Shown one piece after another: positions 1 through 8,262 of a stretch of 64,000 nucleotides of DNA; the stretch's first letter is position 1; each line of letters starts with the position of its first letter. A program made the translations under genes and the position numbers. Location of the stretch: positions 714,501 through 778,500 of the forward strand of contig NZ_CP029773.1 of assembly GCF_003205835.1 (NCBI RefSeq). Reading direction: 5' to 3'. Under the pieces are notes generated by a model. The model was given only the letters and a program-made list of their open reading frames with translations. It was not told the DNA's origin and did not search any database. Origin of the DNA: Stenotrophomonas maltophilia (lineage in GTDB: Bacteria; Pseudomonadota; Gammaproteobacteria; Xanthomonadales; Xanthomonadaceae).

Positions 1-158
1 GCAAGCTGGTCTGTCAGAACGCCGAAGTGCACTTCGGCTACGACTACTACATGTATGCGGTGTCGTCGGTGGACGCCTCGGCCGCATTGGCAGACGCCAA
101 TCCGTTATTGAACATCGAGCGGTTCCGCTCTCCCTATCTGCCCGAACGGGAAGAGTAG
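1..158 (+). CDS. C-terminal fragment of an uncharacterised protein
   Basis: An open frame enters from the left edge and ends at TAG (156-158), giving about 51 residues that finish in NIERFRSPYLPEREE. The fragment has no recognisable domain, and the start lies outside the window. It is rich in Tyr and acidic residues and ends in a charged tail. The stop codon is the TAG of a GTAG-headed SMAG repeat (155-177), so the repeat terminates the reading frame. I cannot assign a function. Codon use matches the neighbouring genes, which supports real coding. Confidence 0.6.
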   Translation, partial: KLVCQNAEVHFGYDYYMYAVSSVDASAALADANPLLNIERFRSPYLPEREE

Positions 159-177
159 TGCCGGCCGCTGGCCGGCA
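155..177 (+). repeat. SMAG repeat (GTAG-headed palindrome)
   Basis: GTAG followed by the palindrome TGCCGGC-cgct-GGCCGGCA. The TAG of the GTAG head is the stop codon of the upstream partial gene. It lies between that gene and the convergent thioesterase gene. Confidence 0.85.
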
Positions 178-183
178 AAGCCC

Positions 184-690
184 TCATTCTTCCGGCGATG
201 GCGGGTTCGACGCCAGCAGTTCCAGATGGCGCTGTTCCATTTCCTGGCGCAGCTGGCGGCGGATCTGTGCGGCGGCCTGGCGGCGCTTCTCGTCGGAGGT
301 GGCCGGCTGCAACGGCGGCACCGGCGTCGGCCGGCCTTCCTCATCCACGGCCACCATGGTGAAGAAGCAGCTGTTGGCATGGCGCACGCTGCGCTTGAGG
401 ATGTCCTCTGCCACCACCTTGATGCCGATCTCCATCGACGAGGTGCCGGTATGGTTCACCGAGGCGAGGAAGGTGACCAGCTCGCCTACCGCGATCGGCT
501 GGCGGAACATCACCTGGTCCACCGACAGGGTGACCACGTAGCTGCCGGCGTAACGGCTGGCGCAGGCGTAGGCGACCTGGTCGAGCAGGCGCAGGATGGC
601 GCCACCGTGGACCTTGCCGGAGAAATTGGCCATCTCCGGCGACATCAGCACGGTCATGGACAGCTGGTGGGTTTTCAGTTCGGTCGACAT
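184..690 (-). CDS. Acyl-CoA thioesterase, hotdog fold (YciA-like)
   Basis: This 168-residue protein begins MSTELKTHQLSMTVLM and carries the hotdog signature of cytosolic acyl-CoA thioesterases: GKVHGGAILRLLDQVAYACA near residues 26-45, where the Asp is the expected catalytic or base-binding residue. Downstream strands TLSVDQVMFRQPI and SMEIGIKVVAEDI are also typical. The family hydrolyses acyl-CoA to fatty acid and CoA and works as oligomers in the cytoplasm. An in-frame upstream extension to 807 is rejected because it crosses a SMAG repeat and lacks family similarity. The C-terminus is a charged helix (EKRRQAAAQIRRQLRQEMEQ). The gene lies downstream of metK but is separated from it by a terminator, so it is probably transcribed alone. 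Substrate length is unknown. Confidence 0.88.
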   Translation of the reverse strand: MSTELKTHQLSMTVLMSPEMANFSGKVHGGAILRLLDQVAYACASRYAGSYVVTLSVDQVMFRQPIAVGELVTFLASVNHTGTSSMEIGIKVVAEDILKRSVRHANSCFFTMVAVDEEGRPTPVPPLQPATSDEKRRQAAAQIRRQLRQEMEQRHLELLASNPPSPEE

Positions 691-712
691 GCGGCGATTG
701 TATCGGCAACCG

Positions 713-788
713 GTAGTGCCGGCCGCTGGCCGGCAACCACGCGATTTTTCCGGAGGCCATGAAAAAGCCGGCCAGTGGCCGGCTCTAC
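713..788. repeat. Inverted pair of SMAG repeats
   Basis: A GTAG-headed palindrome (713-735) faces a second copy in opposite orientation ending CTAC (766-788). Together they can form one long stem. The pair fills the gap between the thioesterase start and the metK terminator. Confidence 0.85.
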
Positions 789-821
789 CGAAAAAGAGAA
801 GGGCCACGTGAGCGGCCCTTC
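789..821 (-). terminator. Rho-independent terminator of metK
   Basis: On the minus strand GAAGGGCC (821-814) pairs with GGCCCTTC (805-798) over an 8-nt loop. A U-rich run (TCTCTTTTT) follows in the direction of metK transcription. The hairpin begins 8 nt past the metK stop codon. Confidence 0.8.
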
Positions 822-828
822 GTGCTTC

Positions 829-2040
829 TTACTTCAGCTTCGCATCGGCGCGCAGGGCGGCGGCGCGATCGGTCTTCTCCCAGGAGAAGGCCGTGGCGTT
901 GACGGTCTCGCCTTCGCCGTTGAGGTAGCTGAACTCCTTCGGCTTGCGGCCGAAGTGGCCGTAGGCCGCAGTCTGCTGGTACATCGGGTGCACCAGGTCC
1001 AGCATCTTGATGATGCCGTACGGGCGCAGGTCGAAGTGCTTGCGGATCAGCTTCTCGATCTTGTCGTCGCTGATCTTGCCGGTGCCGAAGGTGGTGACCG
1101 AGATCGAGGTCGGCTCAGCCACGCCGATGGCGTAGGAGACCTGCACTTCGCAACGGTCGGCCAGGCCGGCGGCAACCACGTTCTTGGCGACGTAACGGGC
1201 CGCGTAGGCCGCCGAACGATCGACCTTGGACGGGTCCTTGCCGGAGAAGGCGCCACCACCGTGACGGGCCCAGCCGCCGTAGGTGTCGACGATGATCTTG
1301 CGGCCGGTCAGGCCGCAGTCGCCCACCGGGCCGCCGATCTCGAACTTGCCGGTCGGGTTGATGTGGAACTTGGTGCCCTTGTGCAGCCACTTGGCCGGCA
1401 GCACCGGCTTGATGATCTCTTCGCGGACGGCCTCGATGAGGTCCTTCTGCTTGATGCCCGGGGCGTGCTGGGTCGACAGGACCACGGCGTCGATGGCCGA
1501 GACCACGCCGTTTTCATAGCGCAGGGTGACCTGGCTCTTGGCGTCCGGGCGCAGCCACGACAGCGGCGAGTTCTTCTTCTTGCGGATCTTGGCCTGCTGC
1601 TCGACCAGGCGGTGCGACAGGTGGATCGCGGCCGGCATGTAGCTGTCGGTCTCGTTGGTGGCATAGCCGAACATCAGGCCCTGGTCGCCAGCGCCCATTT
1701 CTTCCGGCTTCTTGCGATCCACGCCCTGGGCGATGTGCGGCGACTGCTTGCCGATCAGGTTCAGCACGCCGCAGGTCGCGCCGTCGAAGCCGACGTCGGA
1801 ACTGTCGTAGCCGATGTCCGTGATGACCTTGCGGGTCAGCGCTTCCAGGTCGATCCAGGCGCTGGTGGTGATCTCACCGGCCACGATGGCAACACCGGTC
1901 TTGACCATGGTCTCGCAGGCCACGCGGGCGCGCTGGTCCTGGGTCAGGATCGCGTCCAGCACCGCATCGGAGATCTGGTCGGCAACCTTGTCCGGATGGC
2001 CTTCGGAGACCGACTCGGAGGTGAAGAGATAGCTGGACAT
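829..2040 (-). CDS. metK: S-adenosylmethionine synthetase
   Basis: The 403-residue product matches the usual length of bacterial methionine adenosyltransferase, which makes SAM from methionine and ATP with release of phosphate and pyrophosphate. Family motifs are present: an N-terminal [20 protein letters not shown], the ATP-binding [12 protein letters not shown], and the Gly-rich [20 protein letters not shown] loop. The start is set at MSSYLFTSE (2040) because the family begins there; an upstream extension to 2223 is low-complexity. An AAGGGA element lies just upstream of the ATG on the minus strand. The gene is monocistronic, with its own terminator and an upstream leader of about 40 nt from the proposed -10. 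It is likely essential as the cell's SAM source; several methyltransferases here (ksgA, prmC, rlmM) use SAM. Confidence 0.98.
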   Translation of the reverse strand: MSSYLFTSESVSEGHPDKVADQISDAVLDAILTQDQRARVACETMVKTGVAIVAGEITTSAWIDLEALTRKVITDIGYDSSDVGFDGATCGVLNLIGKQSPHIAQGVDRKKPEEMGAGDQGLMFGYATNETDSYMPAAIHLSHRLVEQQAKIRKKKNSPLSWLRPDAKSQVTLRYENGVVSAIDAVVLSTQHAPGIKQKDLIEAVREEIIKPVLPAKWLHKGTKFHINPTGKFEIGGPVGDCGLTGRKIIVDTYGGWARHGGGAFSGKDPSKVDRSAAYAARYVAKNVVAAGLADRCEVQVSYAIGVAEPTSISVTTFGTGKISDDKIEKLIRKHFDLRPYGIIKMLDLVHPMYQQTAAYGHFGRKPKEFSYLNGEGETVNATAFSWEKTDRAAALRADAKLK

Positions 2041-2360
2041 CAGGCGTAATATCCCTTGATTCGGATGGAAAGATGGGCGCGAATGATACACGGGGTGCGC
2101 CGCCTGTGCATTGTGAACCTGTACCGGTTGCCGGTGGTTAAGCCCGCGTAGCCCCGGCAGGGGCCGTCCGGCCGGGATTGGGGCCCAGCCTCGAGGCCCA
2201 GTGTTCCACCAGCGTGACAACACGCCGGGCTGCTACCGGCCCCGACTGCGCGGGCCGCAACGTCCGGCAGCGGCTGTCCGGCCGTCATCGTTCTGCCCAA
2301 AAACCGCCATCTGGCTGCCGCCTGCCGGGCGCAGGCTGTCGGCCAATCCGGCCGCCGGGC
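2041..2360. other. Divergent intergenic region between metK and the acyltransferase gene
   Basis: This 320-bp gap separates two divergently transcribed genes. It contains the putative metK -10 and GC-rich inverted segments around 2125-2185. I compared it by eye with SAM-II and SAH riboswitch cores and saw no convincing match. Open frames crossing it in several phases have no family features and are taken as GC-rich noise. Confidence 0.5.
2083..2090 (-). promoter_or_regulatory. Putative extended -10 of the metK promoter
   Basis: On the minus strand TGTATCAT forms an extended -10 (TG plus TATCAT) about 45 nt upstream of the metK ATG. No good -35 is seen, which is usual for extended -10 promoters. 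This is inference from sequence pattern only. Confidence 0.4.
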
Positions 2361-4091
2361 ATGAGTGGATCTGCCATGCAGGAACTTGAACAGCGTCTCC
2401 AGCAACGCTTCCCCGATTGGTTCCATGGCCGTCGCGGCCAACTGGCGCGGCCCTTGCTGCGCAGCGTCGGCCGCTGGTCGCGGCTGGACCAGATCGAAGC
2501 CTTCCTGCAGCGCAGCTCAGGCCTGCGTGGCTTCGGCTTCGTCGCCGCCGGCCTGGAGTTCATCGACGGCCAGTACCAGGTGGATCCGGCCGCGCTGGCG
2601 AAGATCCCGGCCACCGGCCGCCTGCTGATCGTCGCCAACCACCCCTCCGGGGCACTGGACGCCCTCGCACTGCTGGACGCGGTCGGCCGCATCCGCCGCG
2701 ACGTGCGGATCGTGGCCAACGACCTGCTGGGGGCGATCGCGCCACTGCAGGACCTGCTGCTGCCGGTACGCATCCTCGGTGGCAAGGCCCAGCGTGGCAG
2801 CCTGCATGCCGTCGAAGAGGCGCTGGCCGCCGAGCAGTGCGTGATCGTGTTCCCGGCCGGCGAGGTCTCGCGGCTGTCGCTGCGCGGCATCCGTGACGGC
2901 CGCTGGCAGCGCGGTTTCGTCCGCTTTGCCCGTGCCGCTGGCGCGCCGGTGCTGCCGGTGCGTGTGGAGGCGCGCAACTCGGCGCTGTTCTACGGCGCCT
3001 CGACCCTGTTCAAGCCGGCCGGCACCGCGCTGCTGGCGCGCGAGATGTTCACCCGTCGTGGCCGTCCGCTGCGGCTGAGCATCGGCGAGCCGATGCAGCT
3101 GGGCAGGGGTGGCGACCCGGGCGCACAGCTGCTGGCGGTGCGCCGCGCGCTGTATGCGCTGGGCCGTAATGGGGCGGCGGGCGATGCCGCGGCTGTTGCA
3201 GGCCCCGAGCCGTTGGCGTCCCCGGTGCCACCTTCGCAGGTCGCCGCCGGCATCGCTGCCGCCACCCAGCTGGGCCAGACCGCCGACGGCAAGCAGATCC
3301 TGCTGGCGACCTGTACCGCCGATTCGCCACTGCTGCTGGAGCTGGGGCGCCTGCGCGAGCTGACCTTCCGCCAGGTGGGCGAGGGCACCGGGCGCAGCCG
3401 CGACCTGGACGATTACGATCCGCAGTACGAGCACATCGTGATCTGGGACGCCGCCGCGCAGCGCATCGCCGGTGCCTACCGGATCATGCGCGGTGCGCAG
3501 GCGTTGGCCCGGCACGGCCTGTCCGGGCTCTACAGCGCGTCGCTGTTCCGCTATTCCGACGACGCCATCACCCACATCGCCGAAGGCCTGGAACTGGGCC
3601 GCAGCTTCGTGGTACCCGACTACTGGGGCAGCCGCAGCCTGGATTACCTGTGGCAGGGCATCGGCGCCTACCTGCAGTGCCGGCCGGGCATCCGCTACCT
3701 GTTCGGCGCGGTGTCGATCAGCGCAGCGCTGCCACGCGATGCACGCGAGCAGCTGGTGGCGTACTACCAGCGCTACTACAGCGGTACCGCCGGCCTGGTC
3801 GAATCGAACCGCCCCTTCCAGTACTTCGCCGCGCCGCCGAGTTTCGGCGAGCTGGATGCAGGTGCCGCGTTCGATGTGCTCAAGGCCAACCTGGCCGCAC
3901 TGGGTACCGGTGTGCCGACGCTGTACCGCCAGTACACCGATCTGTGCGAACCCGGCGGCGCGCGCTTCCTCGCCTTCGGTGTCGACCCGGATTTCAGCGA
4001 TTCGATCGACGGCCTGATCGAGGTGGACCTGTGCGCGATCCGGCCGAACAAGCGCAAACGCTACCTGCGCGACGCGGGGACGCCGGCATGA
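2361..4091 (+). CDS. PlsC-type acyltransferase fused to GNAT-like N-acyltransferase (ornithine-lipid type)
   Basis: The 576-residue product joins two domains. The N-terminal half (about residues 50-270) is a lysophospholipid-acyltransferase fold with the NHPSGALD motif at residues 93-100 and the FPAGE loop near residue 160. The C-terminal half (about 300-565) resembles the OlsB/GNAT acyltransferases (TFRQVGEGTG, YDPQYEHIVIWD, ELGRSFV). This layout matches OlsF-type bifunctional enzymes, which N-acylate ornithine and then O-acylate the lyso-lipid. The start is placed at MSGSAMQELEQ; upstream sequence is not conserved-looking. The stop overlaps the next ATG (ATGA), coupling it to the LpxH-like phosphatase. 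An ornithine-lipid role is inferred; the acceptor amino acid is unknown. Confidence 0.75.
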   Translation: MSGSAMQELEQRLQQRFPDWFHGRRGQLARPLLRSVGRWSRLDQIEAFLQRSSGLRGFGFVAAGLEFIDGQYQVDPAALAKIPATGRLLIVANHPSGALDALALLDAVGRIRRDVRIVANDLLGAIAPLQDLLLPVRILGGKAQRGSLHAVEEALAAEQCVIVFPAGEVSRLSLRGIRDGRWQRGFVRFARAAGAPVLPVRVEARNSALFYGASTLFKPAGTALLAREMFTRRGRPLRLSIGEPMQLGRGGDPGAQLLAVRRALYALGRNGAAGDAAAVAGPEPLASPVPPSQVAAGIAAATQLGQTADGKQILLATCTADSPLLLELGRLRELTFRQVGEGTGRSRDLDDYDPQYEHIVIWDAAAQRIAGAYRIMRGAQALARHGLSGLYSASLFRYSDDAITHIAEGLELGRSFVVPDYWGSRSLDYLWQGIGAYLQCRPGIRYLFGAVSISAALPRDAREQLVAYYQRYYSGTAGLVESNRPFQYFAAPPSFGELDAGAAFDVLKANLAALGTGVPTLYRQYTDLCEPGGARFLAFGVDPDFSDSIDGLIEVDLCAIRPNKRKRYLRDAGTPA

Positions 4092-4888
4092 GCACGCTGG
4101 CGAACCTGTCGCCGCACCGGCGCGCAGTGTTCGTCTCCGACGTGCACCTGGGTTCACGTCATTGCCATGCCACCGAGCTGGCGCGGTTCCTCTCGCAGCT
4201 GCGCTGCGAACGGTTGTACCTGGTGGGCGACATCATCGACCTGTGGTGGATGGCGCATCGCCGCGCCAACTGGCGCCAGTCGCACAGCGAAGTCATCCAG
4301 GCCCTGCACGCGCTGCGCCGTGCGGGGACCGAGATCGTCTACATCCCCGGCAACCACGACGCCTCGCTGCGCCACGTGTGCGGGCTGATGCTGCCGGCGA
4401 TGCAGGTGCGCCGTCGCGCCATCCATGTGACCGCCGATGGCCGTCGCTTGCTGGTCGCGCACGGCGACGACTACGACGGCGTGACCCACTTCGGTTGCCT
4501 GCAGGAAAAGTTCGGCGACTGGCTGTACTACCGCATCCTGACCGGCAACCAGGCGCTGAACGCGGTGCGGCGGCGGCTGGGCATGCGCTACTGGTCGCTG
4601 TCGGAATTCCTGAAGAAGCGCAGTGGTGCGGCCGAACGCTACATCGAGCGCTTCGTGCAGGCCGGGCTGGAGGATGTGCGCCGGCGCGGCCTGGATGGCA
4701 TCGTCTGCGGCCACATCCACCGCGCCGCGCTGATCGAGCGCGATGGCCTGGTCTACGCCAACGACGGCGACTGGGTGGAGAGCCTGACCGCACTGGCCGA
4801 AGACCATGATGGCGCGCTGCGCCTGCTCGATCACAACGGCCAGACCCTGGTGGAACTGCCGGGCGCGCGCATCAAGCAAGCGGCTTGA
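4088..4888 (+). CDS. UDP-2,3-diacylglucosamine diphosphatase-like metallophosphatase
   Basis: This 266-residue calcineurin-like phosphoesterase has the full metal-binding set: SDVHLGSR near residue 17, GDIIDLWW near 47, GNHD near 89, HGDDYD near 124 and GHIH near 216. Overall the sequence resembles the LpxH/LpxH2 family, which hydrolyses UDP-2,3-diacylglucosamine to lipid X in lipid A synthesis at the inner membrane. Whether this copy does that step or dephosphorylates another lipid nucleotide cannot be told from sequence. Its ATG overlaps the stop of the fused acyltransferase, so the two are translationally coupled and may act in one membrane-lipid pathway. A SMAG pair follows the stop and may end or stabilise the transcript. 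Confidence 0.82.
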   Translation: MSTLANLSPHRRAVFVSDVHLGSRHCHATELARFLSQLRCERLYLVGDIIDLWWMAHRRANWRQSHSEVIQALHALRRAGTEIVYIPGNHDASLRHVCGLMLPAMQVRRRAIHVTADGRRLLVAHGDDYDGVTHFGCLQEKFGDWLYYRILTGNQALNAVRRRLGMRYWSLSEFLKKRSGAAERYIERFVQAGLEDVRRRGLDGIVCGHIHRAALIERDGLVYANDGDWVESLTALAEDHDGALRLLDHNGQTLVELPGARIKQAA

Positions 4889-4895
4889 CCCACTC

Positions 4896-4973
4896 TTGTA
4901 GAGTCGAGCCATGCTCGACTGATCTTCTCAGACTGCCCCGCGTACAGCAGTCGAGCATGGCTCGACTCTACAA
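4896..4973. repeat. Inverted pair of SMAG repeats
   Basis: The left copy GTAGAGTCGAGCCATGCTCG (from 4898) and an inverted copy ending CTAC (4949-4971) are separated by 28 nt. The outer bases TTGTAG/CTACAA extend the pairing. The pair sits just after the phosphatase stop. Confidence 0.85.
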
Positions 4974-5032
4974 AAGAGCGCGAGCGGCTGTGCCATCAAG
5001 ACGGCACGCCCGCAAGCCGCTAGCATCGGCCC

Positions 5033-6100
5033 ATGGATTCCCTGACCCAGATCGTGCTCGGCGGCGCCGTCGCTGCTGCCATCGCTCCGCCCGGCCACCG
5101 CCGCGCGGCCCTGCTGGCCGGTGCCGCGCTCGGTACCCTGCCGGACCTCGACGCCCTGTGGCTCGGCTTCACTGCCGCCGATCCGGTGGCGAACATGATC
5201 GAGCACCGCAGCTTCAGCCATTCGCTGCTGGTGCTGCCCTGGGTGGCGGCGCTGATCTGGTGGTTGTTCAAGCGCTTCGGCAACGGGCGGGTCGCACAGT
5301 CACCGGTGCGCTGGTTCTGGGCGATCCTGCTGGCGTTGGTCACTCATCCCGTGCTCGATGCGTTCACCGTGTATGGCACGCAGCTGTGGTGGCCGTTGCG
5401 GCCACACCCGACCATGGGTTCCAGCGTCTTCATCATCGATCCGGGCTACACCGTGTGGCTGCTGCTGGGCTGCGTGCTGGCCTGGTTTGGCCGCGCCCGG
5501 CCCTGGGCGGGCAAGGTGCTGGGCGTGGCCCTGCTGCTCAGCAGTGGCTACCTGGGCTGGGGCCTGATCGCCAAGGCCCAGGTCGACCGTGCCGCACAGC
5601 AGAGCCTGACGGCGATGGGCCTGGGCAATGCGCCGCGCTTCTCGGTACCGATGCCGTTCAATACCCTGCTGTGGCGGGTGGTGGCGATGACGCCGAACGG
5701 CTACGTAGTGGGCGACCGTTCGCTGGTGGCCGACCACGGGCCGATGCGGTTCGAAGGCCATGCGTCCAACGTGCAGGTATTGCGTGAAGCAGGGAGCGTC
5801 CCGGCGGTGCAGCAGCTGACGTGGTTCAACCGTGGCTTCATGCGTGCACAGGTGGTTGACGGCCGGCTGGTGCTGAGCGACCTGCGCATGGGCCTGGAAC
5901 CGGATTACACGTTCAACTTCGCGGTGGCCGAGCAGGCTGATGGGCAGTGGCGGGCGATCACGCCCGAGCAGGTGCGGGTGGATTACAGCAGCCCGGCCGC
6001 ACGCGCCGACGTCGGACGCCGGTTGGCCGCGATGTGGCAGCGGATCTGGCAGGAGCCGGCAGCACAGCCGGGTGCGGTCGACCACAGCGCCGTGCATTGA
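5033..6100 (+). CDS. Membrane-bound metal-dependent hydrolase (YdjM/DUF457 family)
   Basis: The 355-residue product begins MDSLTQIVLGGAVAAAIAP. It shows the conserved acidic and His clusters of the YdjM-type inner-membrane hydrolases: GTLPDLDALW near residue 38, EHRSFSHSLL near 58 and THPVLDAF near 102. Four or more hydrophobic helices fall in the first 190 residues (SLLVLPWVAALIWWLF, FWAILLALV, VWLLLGCVLAWFG, GVALLLSSGYLGWGL). The C-terminal 170 residues are soluble and lack a recognised motif. The biochemical substrate of the family is not known. A SMAG pair on each side isolates the gene, which is probably transcribed singly. Confidence 0.8.
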   Translation: MDSLTQIVLGGAVAAAIAPPGHRRAALLAGAALGTLPDLDALWLGFTAADPVANMIEHRSFSHSLLVLPWVAALIWWLFKRFGNGRVAQSPVRWFWAILLALVTHPVLDAFTVYGTQLWWPLRPHPTMGSSVFIIDPGYTVWLLLGCVLAWFGRARPWAGKVLGVALLLSSGYLGWGLIAKAQVDRAAQQSLTAMGLGNAPRFSVPMPFNTLLWRVVAMTPNGYVVGDRSLVADHGPMRFEGHASNVQVLREAGSVPAVQQLTWFNRGFMRAQVVDGRLVLSDLRMGLEPDYTFNFAVAEQADGQWRAITPEQVRVDYSSPAARADVGRRLAAMWQRIWQEPAAQPGAVDHSAVH

Positions 6101-6103
6101 TCC

Positions 6104-6171
6104 GTAGATCCACGCCATGCGTGGATGGCGGGGTGCATCGGCGAAGGCAGCCACGCATGGCGTGGCTCCAC
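6104..6171. repeat. Inverted pair of SMAG repeats
   Basis: A GTAGATCCACGCCATGCGTG copy from 6104 faces an inverted relative (6149-6171) that ends CCAC in place of CTAC. The pair lies between convergent genes. Confidence 0.8.
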
Positions 6172-6175
6172 CGAA

Positions 6176-7003
6176 TCAATACACCGTGGCGCGGCCCTGC
6201 ACGAACGAGTAGAAGAACACCGCGTTCGGGTCGTTCTGCACCAGGCGGAACTCGCGACGCATGCCTTCCACGGTTTCCTCGTCCACCGATCCGGCCTGCA
6301 ACAGTTGGTCGGCGGCCGACAGCAGCAGCTGTTCCCAGAACGCGATCATCGTCTTGCGACGTGCCGGCTCGCGGTTGTCCAGGTGGATGGTCTTGATCTC
6401 GGTGTGCACGTCGCGGAAGCCGCCGGCCAGCAGCAGGTTGCCCAGCTTGGCGCCGACGAACGGATCTCCCCCGTGGTCGTACTGGAAGTCGTTGAAGGCC
6501 ATCCAGTAGCGCCAGATATGCGGCGAATACGGGTCGAGCAGGAACGAGGCATTCATCACCTCGGTGATGTAGACCGGCGAACCCGGGGCCAGCACGCGGC
6601 GCACTTCGCTCAGTACGCGTGCTGGTGACGGCACGTGCTCCAGCACCCAGCACAGGAACGCCGCGTCGAAGCTGCGTGCCTCGAACGGCAGCTCGCCGGC
6701 GTCGGCCTGCTGCAGGGTGTAGCGGTCGCTGCACCACGGTGTGCGCGCCAGGTTCTCGCGCGCGGTGGCCAGCTGTGTTTCGCTCAGGTCCACGCCGGTC
6801 ACGTGCAGATCGGGGAAGCGGCGCAGCAGGATTTCGGTCTGCGCGCCGACGCCGCTGCCGACTTCCAGCAGGCGACGCGCGCCGCTGTAGTCGATCTGGC
6901 CGAAGATGCTCGATTCCAGCAGCCGTGCCTGGGTCATCAGGCGCTGCTGCTCGGTGCCGGAAAAGCCGTGCAGGTAGGTCGGGGAGGAGATCGGCGGGGT
7001 CAT
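6176..7003 (-). CDS. Class I SAM-dependent methyltransferase
   Basis: The 275-residue protein carries the Rossmann methyltransferase motifs: motif I LLEVGSGVGAQTE near residues 46-58, the acidic end of strand 2 in VTGVDLS near 72, motif II SFDAAFLCWVLEHV near 112-125, and the post-motif LAPGSPVYITEV. It looks like the UbiE/Methyltransf_11 superfamily, but nothing identifies the acceptor. The segment SPTYLHGFSGTEQQRL before motif I is typical of small-molecule methyltransferases in soil bacteria. It starts at ATG 7003, with a SMAG cluster just upstream and no co-directional partner closer than dusB. Enzyme class is confident; the substrate is unknown. Confidence 0.85.
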   Translation of the reverse strand: MTPPISSPTYLHGFSGTEQQRLMTQARLLESSIFGQIDYSGARRLLEVGSGVGAQTEILLRRFPDLHVTGVDLSETQLATARENLARTPWCSDRYTLQQADAGELPFEARSFDAAFLCWVLEHVPSPARVLSEVRRVLAPGSPVYITEVMNASFLLDPYSPHIWRYWMAFNDFQYDHGGDPFVGAKLGNLLLAGGFRDVHTEIKTIHLDNREPARRKTMIAFWEQLLLSAADQLLQAGSVDEETVEGMRREFRLVQNDPNAVFFYSFVQGRATVY

Positions 7004-7016
7004 GGGGCGGGCTCTT

Positions 7017-7104
7017 GTAGCGTCGAGCTTGCTCGACGGCTCCGGGAAATCAGTCGAGCAAGCTCGACTCTACGGTTTGAGGAATCGAGCAAGCTCGACT
7101 CGAC
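7017..7104. repeat. Cluster of three SMAG-type repeats
   Basis: There is a GTAG-headed copy (7017-7039), an inverted copy ending CTAC (7052-7073), and a third inverted copy with a degenerate head ending CGAC (7083-7104). All share the TCGAGCAAGCTCGA palindrome. They lie between dusB and the methyltransferase gene. Confidence 0.8.
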
Positions 7105-7119
7105 GGCGTGGCAATACGC

Positions 7120-8115
7120 TCAGGCAGCAGATGACAACGCCGGTTCCCCGGCGATCAGACGGTCGAAGTACTCGGTGGTCAGCGCGATCTGGCTCTGCGG
7201 GTCTTCGGCGCGGTTGACCACTGCGCGGAAGGCGGCATTCTCCGGTCGATCCTTGGCGTACCAGCCCAGGTGCTTGCGCGCGATGCGCACGCCCTGCGGC
7301 TCGCCATAAAACGCATGCAGTGCATGCAGGTGGCCGAGCAGGATGTCGCGCACTTCCGCCAGCGATGGCGGCGGCAGTTCCTCGCCGGTGGCCAGGTAGT
7401 GCGCCACCTCGCGGAAGATCCATGGCCGGCCCTGTGCCGAGCGGCCGATCATCACTGCGTCCACGCCGGTTTCCTTCAGGACGAACGCCGCCTTCTGCGG
7501 CGAATCGATGTCACCGTTGGCGATCACCGGAATGCGCAGTGCGGCCTTGATCTCGCCGATCGTGGCGTACTCGGCCTGGCCGGTGTAGTGCTGGTCGCGG
7601 GTGCGGCCGTGCACAGCCAGTGCGGCGATGCCGCTGTCCTCGGCGATGCGGGCGATCAGAGGGCCGTTGCGGTGGTCGCAGTCCCAACCGGTACGGATCT
7701 TCAGGGTGACCGGCACGTCCACCGCGTTGACCACCGCTTCGAGGATGCGCGCCACCAGCTGTTCGTCGCGCATCAGTGCCGAACCGGCCCAGGCGTTGCA
7801 CACCTTCTTGGCCGGGCAGCCCATGTTGATGTCGATGATCTGCGCGCCGTGGTCCACGTTGTAGCGGGCAGCTTCGGCCAACTGCTGCGGCTCGGTGCCG
7901 GCGATCTGCACGCTGATCGGTGCCGGCTCGCCGTCATGGTCCATGCGATGGATCGACTTGCGCGTGGTCCAGAAGCGCGGGTCGCTGATGGTCATTTCCG
8001 AGGCGGCCAGTCCCGCGCCCAGCCGTTTGCACAGCAGGCGGAAAGGCTTGTCGGTAACGCCGGCCATGGGCGCCAGCACGACGTTGGGGGCAATGGTGTA
8101 CGGGCCGATCTGCAT
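7120..8115 (-). CDS. dusB: tRNA-dihydrouridine synthase B
   Basis: The 331-residue flavoenzyme reduces specific uridines in the tRNA D-loop using FMN and NADPH. It shows the Dus hallmark sequence: LAPMAGVTDKPFR near residues 14-26, the catalytic-Cys region INMGCPAKKVCNAWAGSAL near 95-113, KIRTGWD near 138, AVHGRTRDQHYTG near 165, and IANGDIDSP. The order and spacing fit DusB better than DusA or DusC. The start MQIGPYTIAPNV is chosen because residues before it (to 8193) are not family-like. Unlike in enterobacteria, fis is not directly downstream here, since a repeat cluster and a methyltransferase follow. It probably acts as a housekeeping tRNA modifier. Confidence 0.93.
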   Translation of the reverse strand: MQIGPYTIAPNVVLAPMAGVTDKPFRLLCKRLGAGLAASEMTISDPRFWTTRKSIHRMDHDGEPAPISVQIAGTEPQQLAEAARYNVDHGAQIIDINMGCPAKKVCNAWAGSALMRDEQLVARILEAVVNAVDVPVTLKIRTGWDCDHRNGPLIARIAEDSGIAALAVHGRTRDQHYTGQAEYATIGEIKAALRIPVIANGDIDSPQKAAFVLKETGVDAVMIGRSAQGRPWIFREVAHYLATGEELPPPSLAEVRDILLGHLHALHAFYGEPQGVRIARKHLGWYAKDRPENAAFRAVVNRAEDPQSQIALTTEYFDRLIAGEPALSSAA

Positions 8116-8262
8116 GCGCCCATTGTAGGGCGCGGGCGGCGGTACGGCCGTGTCGGGCGCGGTCCGGTTCAGGCCGATCCGCACCCAGCTCATGCCGTAC
8201 CGGCATCAACAGATGCTTGACGGTTGCTTCCGCCGCCCCCAAGGGCGGGCGATGGTGGGCGG

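Noticed and set aside
775-2049. 424-codon open frame opposite metK
   Set aside because: It is the antisense of the conserved metK gene; its residues are Gly/Ala/Arg/Asp/His-rich with no family motif. High GC keeps antisense frames open.
2041-2180. Possible SAM- or SAH-sensing riboswitch upstream of metK
   Set aside because: By eye the leader lacks the core blocks of SAM-II or SAH riboswitches; a covariance-model search would be needed to claim one.
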